A DNA stretch of 64,000 bases from Coenobita brevimanus (GCA_032717465.1 CM064663.1:16505925-16569924); one strand, 5' to 3'; shown: positions 32,641 to 44,420, numbered from the stretch's first letter. Numbers and translations: made by a program. Notes: generated by a model from the sequence alone, not told the origin.

Positions 32641-33291
32641 AATACTGTACATGCACCACTACCGTACATGGGTTGGTGATTATCCTTTTCATATTTTTGG
32701 TTATTTTCAAATTAGTTTTTTTCTTTTTTCCACGGGGGTAGAATGGTTTGGGGTTAATAATTGAACAGCATTATAACCTGATTTATCATACATTTTGTAT
32801 TTTATTCTCATGTGTCTTAAAGTATTTTACCAGCTCTGTTTTTTTAGACATTGTTTACTGAAATCAGGCTACTGTTAATGAGCTACAATGAAACAAATTT
32901 TTAACACTGTTTATCTCAAAACACTGATTTGACAGGTTCATCATTACCTAACTAAATACCTCATTTGCTTTTTTGCAAGCAAAAACATGTAATCTAGACC
33001 ACAGGACTTTCTGAAAATCGTAGATCCATTCACAATTTTTGGATGGTTGGCCGTACTTCCATGGAATTCCACATATTACTGTGATGCCGTGGATACAGTC
33101 AAAGACTGTTCTGTTCAAACTATTTATGAGCATTATACAAGCCAAACCTTTAATAAAAAGGACACAGAACTTTGACAATTATCAAATGGCTTTGTTTGTA
33201 TCTTGAACTTTAATTTCTGAAAAGCTAGCTTGACTTCCCTGCATCTGGAAATCTTCAATTTAATTATTGCCCTATAATGAATTTGCAAGTA
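32641..33291. other. AT-rich unassigned stretch
   Basis: No coding, repeat or terminal-repeat signal seen. Confidence 0.5.
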
Positions 33292-34172
33292 CAGTGGGGC
33301 ACCAATTTTCGCGCCTAATTGGGTCCAAAAATAATGAGCGAAAGTGGAATTAGCGAAAGTTGGGGCATTGTCTTTATGGCAAAAAGGCTAATTGGTTCCC
33401 GGTTATCCTAAAGTAACATCAGATTTTCATTTTCACTTGCAATACAGTACATCAAATCACTATTGTACATTGCATTGTGAGATACAAACAATAAAAACTG
33501 TACAGTACACATTATATGAGGAGAAACATACCACAGAGACCAGGTTGAGGTGTTTAATGGATGTTGGGGGTAAGTATCCGAGGCGCGTGGCGGGCTTATT
33601 TAGCCACACCAGACGTATTGGCGCCACCTCTTGCTGCCTCGCTACCACTCTCTCTCTCTGCCTCCTCAGATGCAACTTGATTCTGGGATGTTAAATATAC
33701 GGCAGATTTCACTGTTTTTTGCGCCCTTGTCCATGTGCTCAACTATCTTCCTTTTCATTTCATTATTATACTGCCGTTTCTTCACTCCAACACGATACTC
33801 TCTTTTAGCCTTGGCCTTTCCTCCCAACTTTGAATGTCCCGGCCCTCCCCCCACACCACCAGGCCCTTTCCCCACACTACCAGGTATAGTAGAGGCCATT
33901 GAACCGTGAGAATCCAACACAATGGAGCTAGCACGCTCGTACACAATGGCGGGAATGGGTGGACAGAGTGTTGACATGACGTCTTTCAAGATGGCGGTGG
34001 GTTGCGGGCAGGCGGTGCAGGAAATTCAAAGTTCAAAATATTGTCCCAAACCCAAAATTTGTGCGCAAAAATCATTTTTTTTCAAGCGAAAGTGGAAGTT
34101 AGGGAATATTTGGTGCATGCCGCGAAAGTGGATTCCGCGAATCCTGCTGTAGCGAAAGTTGGTGCCCCACTG
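33292..34172 (-). mobile_element. Non-autonomous Tigger element (881 bp)
   Basis: Left end CAGTGGGGCACCAATTTTCG and right end CGAAAGTTGGTGCCCCACTG pair, with TA on both sides (33290-33291, 34173-34174). Inside, gcgaaagt is repeated several times near each end. A truncated transposase frame lies on the minus strand. Confidence 0.9.
33666..33989 (-). pseudogene. Tigger transposase N-terminus only
   Basis: About 107 codons on the minus strand; the end of the frame holds a basic segment and a CENP-B-type helix-turn-helix (KRQYNNEMKRKIVEHMDKG, then SEICRIFNIPESS). It stops before the second DNA-binding and DDE domains, which are deleted. Confidence 0.65.
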
Positions 34173-34319
34173 TACAGTACAGTACTACTTGTGAAGACTG
34201 CATAGTGGAATGATACAGCAGGTCCCCGTTATAACAATGAGGTGCATTTGGGAAAACCCATCACTGAACCGGGGTATCAGTTACCAGGGACGTTCAAACA
34301 CAAAAAGTACAGTACTGTA

Positions 34320-35851
34320 CAAACCACGCAAATGAAAGTGGCGCGACGCAGCGATAAATTTATGACACGGAGATGGTGCATCATCTCTCACTGTATTTCA
34401 AATCACACTCCTCACTGGGTTCAAACGTTACCTGTGATATGTTTCTCGTGCATCTGGCAACCAGTACGTACCCTTTTAACCGTTGACTTTGACGACAGTG
34501 TGTGTCAGCAAGTCATACAAGGAGGTTAGTGCAGTGGAAAACGATCGATTTTCCATCCATTCATCCATCATCCAATCCTACATTGCCCCATGAGGAGCGT
34601 AGGAGCCCGAGGCTAGGCAGTTGGTCTCGGCATTTAAGATGAGAGATCGATTTTCGTATATTATTATTTTTTTTTTTTTGTCTCGCCTATCTTTACATAC
34701 CTCCTCCAACAAAAATGTCTGTGAGACCGCAAATCGAAAGTGATAAAATCGCAGTGATAGTGGCCCTGTACAAAGACAGGAAGCCACTAAAGGAAATATT
34801 AAATAGTACAGGAGTTAAACTGAGAACTGTGCAGCATTGGATAAAGAGATTTCTGGATGGTGACGGCGTCTCATTACCACAACACAAAGAACATCCTGGC
34901 AAAGCAAAAAAAAAAATTAACCAACAGACTTTAAATGTTATCAGATGTCAACTAGAGGTTAATCCACGGCTTACAGCAAAACAAATAAAAGAAAACAATC
35001 CTAACTTACTTGGTACTGTTAGTTTACGTACAGTGCAACATTACATCCATGACGATCTGAAGTACCGTACCTGTCATACCGGCCAGTGCCAAAACCAGAG
35101 CTGACAGAATGTCAAAGGAAGAACAGAGTGATTTTTGCGAAGAAATACAAACAATGGGATGATGCCAAGTGGCGTAGTGTGCTCTGGAGTGATGAGGCAG
35201 TGTTCTGTGTGACTGGCAACACATCTGGAAGGGTGTACCAGCCTTGAGGCAGCGACCCCATTAACCCCAAGTACACCAGGGGTGTTGTGAAATTCCCAGA
35301 CAAAGTGACGGTAAGGGGATGTTTTTCATTTCATGGTGTTGGTGACTTAGTATTCCTTCCTGATAATGTGATTATGAACAAAAACAATTACCTGGAGCTC
35401 CTGTGTGAGCATCTGCCAGATTCCTTTGACAAGAGCGAGGCAAACTTTTTCATGCAGGACGGTTCACCCTGCCACACTGCCAAGGATGTGACTCAATGGC
35501 TTACAGACTGTGACTTTCCATTCTTCAGTGATTGGCCAGGTAACTCACCTGATTTAAATCCCATAGAACACCTTTGGGCCATTCTAAAACGAAAACTATG
35601 AGAAGCAGATACTTCATCGGTAGCCTGGCTCAAGACAGCAATAATGAAGGAATGGAAGGAAACTGACCCTGCCACACTGCAAAACCTCGCCAGTTCTCTT
35701 CCTAATCGTCTCGATGAATGCATTAAGCGTAGGGGGATGCCTACATGCTAGTAGAACGTGGTAAGTGCTCATTTTCTGTATTTTCTTCCTACTTGTATTT
35801 GTTTTTTTTTACATACGAGGCAAGTCGCGCCACTTTCATTTGCGCGGACTG
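34320..35851 (+). mobile_element. Tc1-like transposon, DD35E spacing
   Basis: Inner terminal repeats pair exactly over GCAAATGAAAGTGGCGCGAC at the left and its inverse at 35825-35844; outer bases are diverged. TA flanks both ends (34318-34319, 35852-35853). Carries a broken transposase. Confidence 0.85.
34715..35751 (+). pseudogene. Tc1-type transposase pseudogene
   Basis: Starts at atg 34715. The paired helix-turn-helix region runs from IAVIVALYKDRK to the TVQHWIKRF and LTAKQIKE segments. A frameshift near 35070 follows. The DDE core has Asp 1 in LWSDEAVF, Asp 2 in FMQDGSPCH and Glu in LNPIEHLW; I count 35 residues between Asp 2 and Glu. Stops TGA at 35246 and 35599-35601 both look like CGA decay. 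The C-terminus reaches GMPTC at about 35751. The enzyme would move the element at TA sites. Length about 340 codons, normal for Tc1. Confidence 0.88.
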
Positions 35852-36320
35852 TATAGGGATGCATTTGAAAGCCTTGGGATCTCCCCCCAACCAAGTCCAA
35901 AACCCACCCAAATGAGTCCAAAAACAAGTTTCTAGCTCACCTAAAACCCCAGATAGCTTTAAAACATGCTAAACTAACTCACCTAAACCCAAAAATAAAA
36001 TCTGAAAATCATAAAAAATGTCTGAAAAAAAAAAATCAAACTTGGTGAATTGTACCTCATAATGACAGTGTTTACCCCATCTATGTCTAAAACACATTAA
36101 TCTAAGTCTAAAAACAGTTTATAATTCAACCTAAATATGAATATTAAGTCTTAAATATCATCAAAATCTGAAAAAAATAAAAATCAGTTAAAATCAACAA
36201 ACATTTCTCATCGGATAACCAGGGATTGGCCACTGATAGGCAGGAAGGGTGTTAATTGTTTTACATCGCAATGGCAGGGTATTGCATAAAGGGGATTCGT
36301 ATAGCAGGATATTACTGTAC

Positions 36321-39300
36321 TATCTATCTATCTATCTATTGCCAGATGCCTCAATCCCGTTTGGGGTGGCCACAAACAAATCGCCTCCAAGTCGCCGTCC
36401 CCCGCCATTTCACTGCCCTGCTCCCAACTCACACCCCCCTCTCTCATATACCTCTCCACCCCATCTCTCCATCTCATCCTCGGCCTCCCCCTCCCTCTTT
36501 CCCCCTCCACCTCACTCACATACACTCTCTTCGTCAGTCTTTGACCCTCCATCCTCTCCACATGGCCAAACCACCTCAGTGTGTTCCTCATAACGCTTCC
36601 TATCACATCCACATCAACACCACAACGCTCCTTTATATCCTCATTCGTCAGCCTGTCTCTCCATGTGGCTCCACAGGCTCCTCTTAAATAACTCATTTCC
36701 ACTGCTCTCACTCTTGACTTGTGTCCTTCCAACAATGTCCAAGCTTCACTTCCATACGTTAGAGTTGGTATCACAATACTGTCATGTAGTAACTTTTTCA
36801 CTTCCATGCTCACTTCCCTGTTTCTTATCACTGCTTTCAAAGAACCAGCAACCTTTCTTCCCTGCTGTACCCTTTCAAGCACTTCACCCTCCAAACCTCC
36901 ATCCTTACTCATCACACTACCCAAGTACTTAAACGTACTCACATTTTCCAATTCCTCACCATCCAACCTCACTGTACATTCACTGACTTCACCTCTCTCA
37001 AAGACCATCACTTTACTCTTCCCTACATTCACCTTTAGATTCCGTTTCTTACACACTCTCTCAAACTCATCCACCAAGCCTTGCAGCTCCCCTTCGTCTT
37101 CACTCAACAACACGGTATCATCTGCAAACAACAGTACAGGGAGTTTCCAAACACTACCATCTCTCACCAGGGCCACTCCAACATCCACTACCCTACCTTG
37201 TACCTCTTTTATTACCCCATCCATGTACAGATTGAACAACCATGGAGACATGATACATCCCCGTTTCAACCCAACTTTCAAAGAGAAAAATTCACTTAGT
37301 TCACCATCCACACGCACTGCAGCCTTCGCACCATCGTACATACTCTTCACAGCATTCAACAACTTCCCATCTATTCCATATATTCTTAACACTTTCCACA
37401 ATCCTAGTCTATCCACCCTGTCATATGCTTTCTCCAAATCCATGAAAGCCGTATACAACTACTTTCCCTTCTCTAGAAACTTTTCCACTAAAGATCTGAG
37501 AATGAATATCTGATCTACACAACCTCTTCCCTTCCTAAAGCCTCCCTGTTCTTCTCCAGCTAATTTCTCTGTTCTTTCTCTAACTCTGTCAATAAGTATC
37601 CTACCATACACTTTCCCTATTATACTAAGAAAACAAATGCCCCTATGATTACCACACACTTCTTTTTCCCCTTTTCCTTTGTACAAGGGAATAATTATAC
37701 CTGACTTCCAATCCTCCGGGACTCTACCTTCCTCCCAGGCCAATCTGCACATCTTCCACATCCATTCTACTACTATCTCTCCCCCATGCTTCAGCATTTC
37801 ACCACACACTCCATCAATTCCTGGGGCTTTCCCTGATTTAACTTTCTTCATTGCTTCCACAACTTCTATCCTACTGATTTCTTCCTGTCTTCTCACCTCC
37901 CTCCTTCTTCCAGCCATTCCCCAGCCACTTATACTCGCATTACTTCCATCCTCCACGTTCAACAATTCCTTAAAGTGTTCTCTCCATCTGCTCACTTTTT
38001 CTCCCTTCTCCACTAGTAATCTACCATTTTTATCTTTCACTCTCCTGTTAACTTCACTTCCACCCTGTCTTACTCTTTTCACCTCTTTCCAGAACATTTT
38101 CTTACAGTCCCTCCACTTTACACTCAAATTCCTTCCAAATTCCTCATCCACTCTCTTCTTACTCTCTCTTACTAATCTTTTCACCTCTCTCTTTCTTTCT
38201 ACATATAACTCTCTCTTCCGCCTCTCAACTTCTTCCACGCCCCTATTTCTCATCCATTCATTGTATGCTTTCTTCTTTTGTGCCACAGCCTGTCTCACCT
38301 CTTCAGTCCACCACGCTGTTCCTTGCACCCCCCTCCGTCTTCTCTTCCTTCCACACACCACATCACATGCTGCACATATTTCTTCTGTAAATATTCTACA
38401 CACACCTTCAACGTCCCCCATCTGCTCCAACTCATATTTGCCCAATCGTTCCTCCACTTCTCTCTTATACTCTGCCTTTTTCTCATCCTCTTGTAGCCTT
38501 TCCACTCTCCTTGCAACTACTCCTTCCTCTCGTCTTTCCCTTCTTCTATTCCTCCATCTTACTTGAACTTTAACTCTGGCCACCACCAAGTAGTGGTCAG
38601 AAAGTCCACTCCCCCAACCTCTATAAACTCTTGCATCCAATATACATCTTCGCATCCTTTCATCTACACACACATAATCAATCATTGCCTTCCTTTCACT
38701 CAATTCACCACCCACCCTTCTCATCACTCGCCATGTATACCTGTGGATCATTTTATGCCTGAAGAGGGTATTGGCTATCACCAACCCCCTCCCAGCACAA
38801 ATGTCCACTAACGCACTCCCATTCTCATCTATCTCAGCAGGCACACCCCACTCACCAACTATTCCATCCACCTTCACATTCCCAACTTTACCATTCATAT
38901 CACCAATCAAAAACACTCTATCATTCCTTCCAAACTTTTCCATGCACACTTCTACATTTGTCCAGAACTCTTCTCTCACTCTTCTAGCACGATCTTGCGT
39001 TGGCGCATACACACACACAATCGCCCACATTTGTATTCCAACTTTCAACTTGACCCACACAATCCTTGACCCAACTGATCCATACTGTCTTATGCTCCTC
39101 TTCCATCTTTTACTCACAACTATACATACTCCTTCCTTTGCCCTCTCATTCTCACCTACTCCTGCACATATACCCCATCCATACTCCCATTCTCTCACAC
39201 TTTCTCCTCTCCATTTTGTTTCAGTTATTCCACATACATCCACTTTCGCATCCTCAAGCACCTGGACAATCTCTCTCTCTTTCACCTCATCATTTGCTCC

Positions 39301-39535
39301 CCTTACATTCCACGTTCCAATTGCAATGTCCTTTGTCCGGTCCTTGGTCGTCAACGTTTGGTCAGTCCTTGTCCGAGGCTTATTGTTTGTTTTTTTAGTT
39401 AGTTGTTTTCCGGGGAGGGGCACTAACCCTCCGCCAACCCTTTTAGTCGCCTTTTACGACAAGCAGGGATACTGGGGGAGTATTCTTGACAAACCCCCCT
39501 ACCCCCAGGGGTAACAAACCTCCCTACCCCCCCTA
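36321..39535 (-). mobile_element. Nearly full-length RTE LINE
   Basis: The (CTAT)n tail at 36321 marks the 3' end and a G/C-rich 5' region with a repeated gtaggg...gtttgt unit ends near 39535. The copy is about 3.2 kb. I see no clear target duplication. Confidence 0.9.
36328..39423 (-). pseudogene. RTE ORF2, single stop codon
   Basis: The frame is open over 1,031 codons apart from one TAG at 37459-37461 (GKG-K-stop-LYTAFMD; other copies have Lys there). N-terminal endonuclease: IGTWNVRG, GITETKW, IGDMNGKVG, DYVCVDERM and LSDHYLV, so its catalytic Asn, Glu, Asp/Asn and Asp-His are all present. RT: GKAPGIDGVCGEM, CGNHRGICFLS, GGFRKGRG, GCIMSPWLF, LFADDTVLLSED. C-terminus: RWFGHVERM and CL-WPPQ. 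The clean frame suggests a young insertion. Start chosen at MPLPGKQ because it is the first Met of the open frame. Confidence 0.93.
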
Positions 39536-39594
39536 CCCCCTTAACAAAGAAAAAAAGTGAACATCTGACAGTCTACATGTGAAATAATTCCCAG

Positions 39595-39904
39595 GGTGAA
39601 AATGAGTTTTACTTTAAGCAGCAGAAGCACCTTACCAATTCACTTCTTCTTCCTGATCGAAAGTTTTCTGGTTATTTTTGGGGTGGTAAATGAATGTGTT
39701 ATGTTAGACTACTTTCCCTAATATTTTTAGCCATGTTCCTTCTCCTGTATCAACCATTTCTCAAGAGTAATGGCAGACACTTACTCTAACATATGTCCCC
39801 ATCACCTTTTGCTAGCTACCTCTAACTAACCTTAGCTACATTTTAACCTAACCAAGATTCAACTAGCTACCCAGTAAGTTTGCCAGGTACACACACGCTT
39901 TATC
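39595..39904. repeat. Partial copy of MITE family A
   Basis: The left arm (aagcagcagaagcacctta) at about 39618 and the ctaaccttagctac-rich middle match the family, with no clear right arm before the next copy begins. Confidence 0.55.
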
Positions 39905-39954
39905 TGAAGCAGCAGAAGCACCTTACTAAATTAGTTATTCTTCCTGATACCGTA

Positions 39955-40915
39955 CAAGTACTTTAATCCAGACTGCAGCAGCCCACAGACTGTCCGGATT
40001 ATCAGATTTTCCGGACTATCAGACAGATACCAGAAAATGTTAAAAAAAACAAAAATTATAGGAAATAGTGAGACTGTGTTCCTTAACAAGCTGACAAAAT
40101 ATGGTACTGTGCTCCTTTGCAGCAGTCTCATCAGCAGACCTCTTCTCCCCTGACACATCCACTACCCTTATCCCATGAAGAGTCTTAAAGTTTCTAAACC
40201 ATCCATCAGAAAACTTCACATCAGTGTCGATCTTCATTTCCTTACAGAATTGTTTGGCCTTTTCAATAATCATTAACCCATTAATAAGCTTGCCCTCACA
40301 TCGTTTTCCACAAAACCACTTATAAAGAACTGTGTCTAACTGTGCCAGTGCTGGTTTCTTAAGAGTTTTCCTTTTCTCACATCCCTTCATAGACTGTCCG
40401 CTCGTGGCATATTCCCTCAGTTCCTTGGATTTATTTTTGCAGTCATAAATGGTTGACCGGCCTACATTAAACTCCTGCATTAAATCCTTCACCAGTTCAC
40501 CCTTCTCCAGCCATTGTATTATTTCTAATTTCTTACTAATAGTAATTGTAACATGCTTCCTCTTCTCACCAGTAGTAGGTAGTGTAGTAGGAGCCATTCT
40601 AGTGAAATACTGAAAAAAAGAACAAGCAAATTCAGTTGACAACGCATGGAATGTACAACAGGCACAATCAGCTGGGTCAACATACACTCGGCAGGATTCG
40701 GAACCTCCAGAATGTCGGCGCGGGTTCTTGACTAAGCTTTGGCTGCAGAATTGGAGAGTTCAGCACACTGCTTTTGCCTATTTTTCGATAGTTCTCTATT
40801 TTTTTTTGTATATCTCAATTTCGTACTCAAAAAAGCTAAAAATGACCCTGGGTTGAAAAGTCCGAACCATCGGGATTTCCGGACCATCGGGTGTTGGATT
40901 AAAGGACTTTTACTG
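39955..40915 (-). mobile_element. Internally deleted Tigger element (961 bp)
   Basis: Ends CAAGTACTTTAATCC and GGATTAAAGGACTTTTACTG pair with a small gap, flanked by TA (39953-39954, 40916-40917). Subterminal ccggac/gtccgg motifs recur. Carries a transposase N-terminus. Confidence 0.85.
40040..40597 (-). pseudogene. Tigger transposase, both DNA-binding domains, no catalytic core
   Basis: From Met at 40597 (MAPTTLPTTGEKRKHV) about 186 codons give a CENP-B-type N-terminal helix-turn-helix (ITISKKLEIIQWLEKGE) and a Tc5/CENP-B second DNA-binding domain (LDTVLYKWFCGKR to FSDGWFRNFKTLHGI). The frame then ends at a stop near the element edge; the DDE domain is deleted. The open frame could in principle give a DNA-binding protein without transposase activity. 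The first 30 codons upstream of this Met are probably not used. Confidence 0.78.
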
Positions 40916-41335
40916 TAGTCTGTTATATTCTTCTGACTATTTCTGGGGCAGTAAGTAAACGTTTCAAGTGAAATCCGTTTGTCCGTTGTTTTTTCCTATC
41001 TTCCGCTGTGTCAGTTCGTTTGGTCAGCGATGGTGGAAGGGACTGACCTAACCTAGCTTAACTGTATCTAATAATTTAATTGAACCTAACCTAGCTTAGC
41101 CTGGCATCCAGTTGGGAAGTTGGGAAATGAAAACCACCATTGAGTATGCTGAGTTGGACAGACAATCGTAGGTACGGCTTAAAGGTCGTGATGATAAAAA
41201 GTGGAAAATTTTTCGGCAGGAAAAGGTAATTTACCATCCTGAAAATAGTCAGAAAAAAACAGAAAACAAACTGAAGGAATATGAACTGAATTGGTAAAGT
41301 CCTGCTACTGCTTCAAGTAAAGCGTACATTTACTG

Positions 41336-42368
41336 TCATTACAAGTGCTGTTTTGGCATAAGGAACATACCAGTAATGATAAAAACAAAAGCAAAAAAAT
41401 CAACAGAAAATGGTAATGCTTTACCAAACGGGTACGGCAATTCCACCTACATTATACCAAACTCACAATATCAAGGTAAGTAATTTTAGTAGATAAACAA
41501 CACAGATAGTTAACTGTTCCATTGTGACTGCAAGAAGTGAATGGACAAAGTCAAAAACTATACCGTACCTAATTTGGGTATTTATGGAAGTGGCCAGGTG
41601 GCCCACAACAATGTTTACCGCTGATTGGTAATAGCCAGCTGGCCACATGGTTTACCAACCATTGCTCTGACTGGACGCATCAGTGTATCCCGTGTCAATG
41701 CAATGGCAACTTAATGATTTCACCAAACCTAACCCAGTTTTCAGGGGTGAGTTTATAAATCAGCCCAGTAGTTGTGGTAAGCCAGGTAACCTATGAAAGA
41801 CTCATTTCAATAGAAAATATAGAAAGGCTGGGCTCATTTCATGAAGAATGAATCAGAAATAAATTGTTTACCACCATGAAGTCAGAAAATACAGAGAATA
41901 AACTGGAATAGTATAGACTGAATTGGTAAGATCCATTTACGGTACTATATGATGTAAAACATATATTTACCATTCCCAGTATTAAAGCCAATGATTTCTA
42001 CATCTGTCATGAAAATTGGATGATTATTAAAAAACCAGTGAATACAGCTTGAAAACTCTGAAAAAAGAATGAAAAATTAACACGAACCCGAGAACACCGG
42101 ATACACATCAAAATTAGCATACCATTTCTATACCACTAACTTACCGGTGGTGACTATCCTTGAATGCCAGAGTAATGGGTATTATTTCGGAACTACACCC
42201 AACTAACGGAGACTGGAGTTGATATGTTCACCATTTAGTTTGTGCAGTTTTAAATGATTTCTGTGCCCCCTCCACACGATCGTCCTGACGGGAATAAGAC
42301 CCACAAAGCTACAGATGCTGATGTAGGTAGATGTGGAGTTAATGCGAAAGATACGTCATCTGTGTAGT
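41336..42368. other. Non-coding stretch with an extra MITE family A arm
   Basis: A right-arm-like segment lies at about 41880-41960 (gaattggtaagatcc). No gene seen. The sequence just before the satellite, at about 42250-42360, is unassigned. Confidence 0.5.
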
Positions 42369-43065
42369 GGCTGGTGGATTATTTGTAGGCGTTGTGAAGG
42401 GCAACAAAAGGCTGGTGGATTATTTGTAGGTGTTGTGAAGGGCAACAAAAGGCTGGTGGATTATTTGTAGGTGTTGTGAAGGGCAACAAAAGGCTGGTGG
42501 ATTATTTGTAGGCGTTGTGAAGGGCAACAAAAGGCTGGTGGATTATTTGTAGGCGTTTTGAAGGGCAACAAAAGGCTGGTGGATTATTTGTAGGCGTTTT
42601 GAAGGGCAACAAAAGGCTGGTGGATTATTTGTAGGCGTCGTGAAGGGCAACAAAAGGCTGGTGGATTATTTGTAGCCGTTTTGAAGGGCAACAAAAGGCT
42701 GGTGGATTATTTGTAGCCGTTTTGAAGGGCAACAAAAGGCTGGTGGATTATTTGTAGGCGTTGTGAAGGGCAACAAAAGGCTGGTGGATTATTTGTAGCC
42801 GTTTTGAAGGGCAACAAAAGGCTGGTGGATTATTTGTAGGCGTTTTGAAGGGCAACAAAAGGCTGGTGGATTGTTTCTATGCGTTGTGAAGGGCAACAAA
42901 AGGCTGGTGGATTATTTCTATGCGTTTTGAAGGGCAACAAAAGGCTGGTGGATTGTTTCTATGCGTTGTGAAGGGCAACAAAAGGCTGGTGGATTATTTC
43001 TATGCGTTGTGAAGGGCAACAAAAGGCTGGTGGATTATTTCTATGCGTTGTGAAGGGCAACAAAA
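42369..43065. repeat. 41-bp satellite, exactly 17 copies
   Basis: The unit opens ggctggtggattatttgta and ends gaagggcaacaaaa. 697 bp equals 17 x 41 with no length variants. Variation is confined to the middle: ggcgttgtg, ggcgttttg, gccgttttg, and a downstream ctatgcgtt type that fills the last five units. A diverged half unit (ggctggcggcc) follows. Confidence 0.97.
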
Positions 43066-43078
43066 GGCTGGCGGCCTA

Positions 43079-43338
43079 TAAGGGTCCAGCACAACTCACC
43101 CTCACAACAAAAACAAAACAAGTCGCCGTCTGAACGATTCCCCGTCATGTATTTTCATTTTAGTTTATTTAGCATGTACAGTATACTAGATTTTGAGTTA
43201 CATGATTGCCAAGTGATTGCGGTTTATTGTTCCTATATTAATGTAAAATGTGGCATCAAATAGTAGTAACAAAAAAAATATAAATATAATGAAACGCAAA
43301 TCAGACGATGTGCTGAACGATGTTTCACTTCGTCGTTA
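43079..43338. other. Unassigned AT-rich spacer
   Basis: No feature seen between the satellite and the SINE. Confidence 0.4.
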
Positions 43339-43348
43339 AACATTAGGC

Positions 43349-43752
43349 ACGGGTGGACGATGGTGTAACGGTAGCACACTCGCCTCGCAAGCGACAGTTC
43401 CAGGGTCGACCACGAGACCTCTAGGCACGGTCTCCTTTGCCCTAGCCTGTTCGTATCTAGAACTAAAAATTGGTACCCAGATGTAAAATCGACGGTTGCG
43501 CGTCGTATTCCGGGGGAATGTTTGGGAGCTTATTTTCCTTGTCTGTTCACCATTTTAGTATGTTTGTGTTGTCCCCTGCCCAGTGCAACAGCCCAAAATA
43601 ACTGCCCACGCATGTTGGGAAGCCCCAACGCCTATTCCTTCATCTAAAATTCACTTCCTCACCAACTGATACTTCCACTGTCCCCCTCCTTCCTTCTGAC
43701 TTGGTGGTGGTAACCCCAACATTTTGGAGCTTATTTTCCTTGTCTGTTCACG
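43349..43752 (+). mobile_element. tRNA-derived SINE with 10-bp target duplication and doubled tail
   Basis: Flanks aacattaggc are identical (43339-43348, 43753-43762). The head has a box A-like gatggtgtaacggt and a box B-like gggtcgaccac, spaced as in tRNA genes. The tail segment gagcttattttccttgtctg occurs twice (about 43528 and 43726), so the 3' module is duplicated about 198 bp apart. Transcription by RNA polymerase III is inferred. Confidence 0.78.
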
Positions 43753-43762
43753 AACATTAGGC

Positions 43763-44350
43763 TGCATACAAGCATTTATATAGTTGCCTAGTAACCTTAA
43801 GTGAACGATCGGTATACGTTAAAATTATACAAATAATCATATTACGTGTATATAAATACGTAACTTTGAGATTCTCAACCTACTGTACCTCAAAATTGCT
43901 AAGCTTCACCGGATTTCACCGCTTGCGCAGATTAGAAGCTGAGCTTGGACCACCAGAAATATAATGAACAGGAGGGGAAAGTGTTGGAATTATTTTCATA
44001 TATGTTTCCGAACTGTTGCATGACCTTGCCAGACAACCCATGCTAGGCAGCTCACATAACTGTGACCATGCAGTACTGTGACAAGATAGTGGCAGTAAAA
44101 ATAATAATTATAATAAAAAAAAAAAAAGTCCCCTGCCAGGAAAACGTAATTTTAGTTTAAATTAACATGAAAAACTGAGGTGAACATGCACAGTTCAGGA
44201 AATGACATGGCAGTTTTACTGAGAAGGACGGAAGCATAATCTATAAATATATAAAAGAGCCGCATTGTTTGTTTGTCCTTCAGTCACGTCAAAACCAAGT
44301 GTAATGGGGTCTATAAAAGCCCGCGTTGCCCAGAAGCAGGCGGGGATCCT
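43763..44350. other. Non-coding stretch
   Basis: No gene seen; poly-A run near 44115-44127. Confidence 0.4.
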
Positions 44351-44420
44351 CTGTTTGGCTCAGTGGTAATGTGCGCGCGTGTGCAGCGCGAGGGCCTGAG
44401 ATCGAACCTCGGTCAAACCA
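44351..44420 (+). other. tRNA-like sequence (probable SINE head)
   Basis: Box A tggctcagtgg (44356-44366) and box B-like gatcgaacctc (44400-44410) are present. An anticodon arm can be drawn (cgcgc/gcgcg, seven-base loop) and a T arm (ctgag/ctcgg). The acceptor ends do not pair, so it is not a working tRNA gene. SINE body and tail borders are unclear. Confidence 0.5.

Larger units (their letters stand above)
34213..36315. mobile_element. Possible Tigger-like MITE hosting a Tc1 element (weak)
   Basis: TA then CAGCAGGTCCCCGTTATAAC near 34211 and the inverse of CAGTAATATCCTGCTATACG at 36315 are partly alike, with TA at the outer edges. The inner sequence outside the Tc1 is AT-rich and non-coding. 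The pairing is only moderate. Confidence 0.3.
39905..41335. mobile_element. MITE family A copy split by a Tigger remnant
   Basis: Left arm at 39905-39952, then the Tigger insertion, then 40918-41335 with the remaining arm, a taacctaacctag-rich middle and the right arm (ggtaatttaccatcctgaaa to actgcttcaagtaaa). Skipping the Tigger rejoins the arm exactly where 24.2 kb has no interruption. Confidence 0.7.

Noticed and set aside
42369..43065. CRISPR-like array
   Set aside because: Units are contiguous with no unique spacers, and the context is eukaryotic transposons.
44351..44420. Functional tRNA gene
   Set aside because: Box A and B exist, but acceptor ends do not pair.
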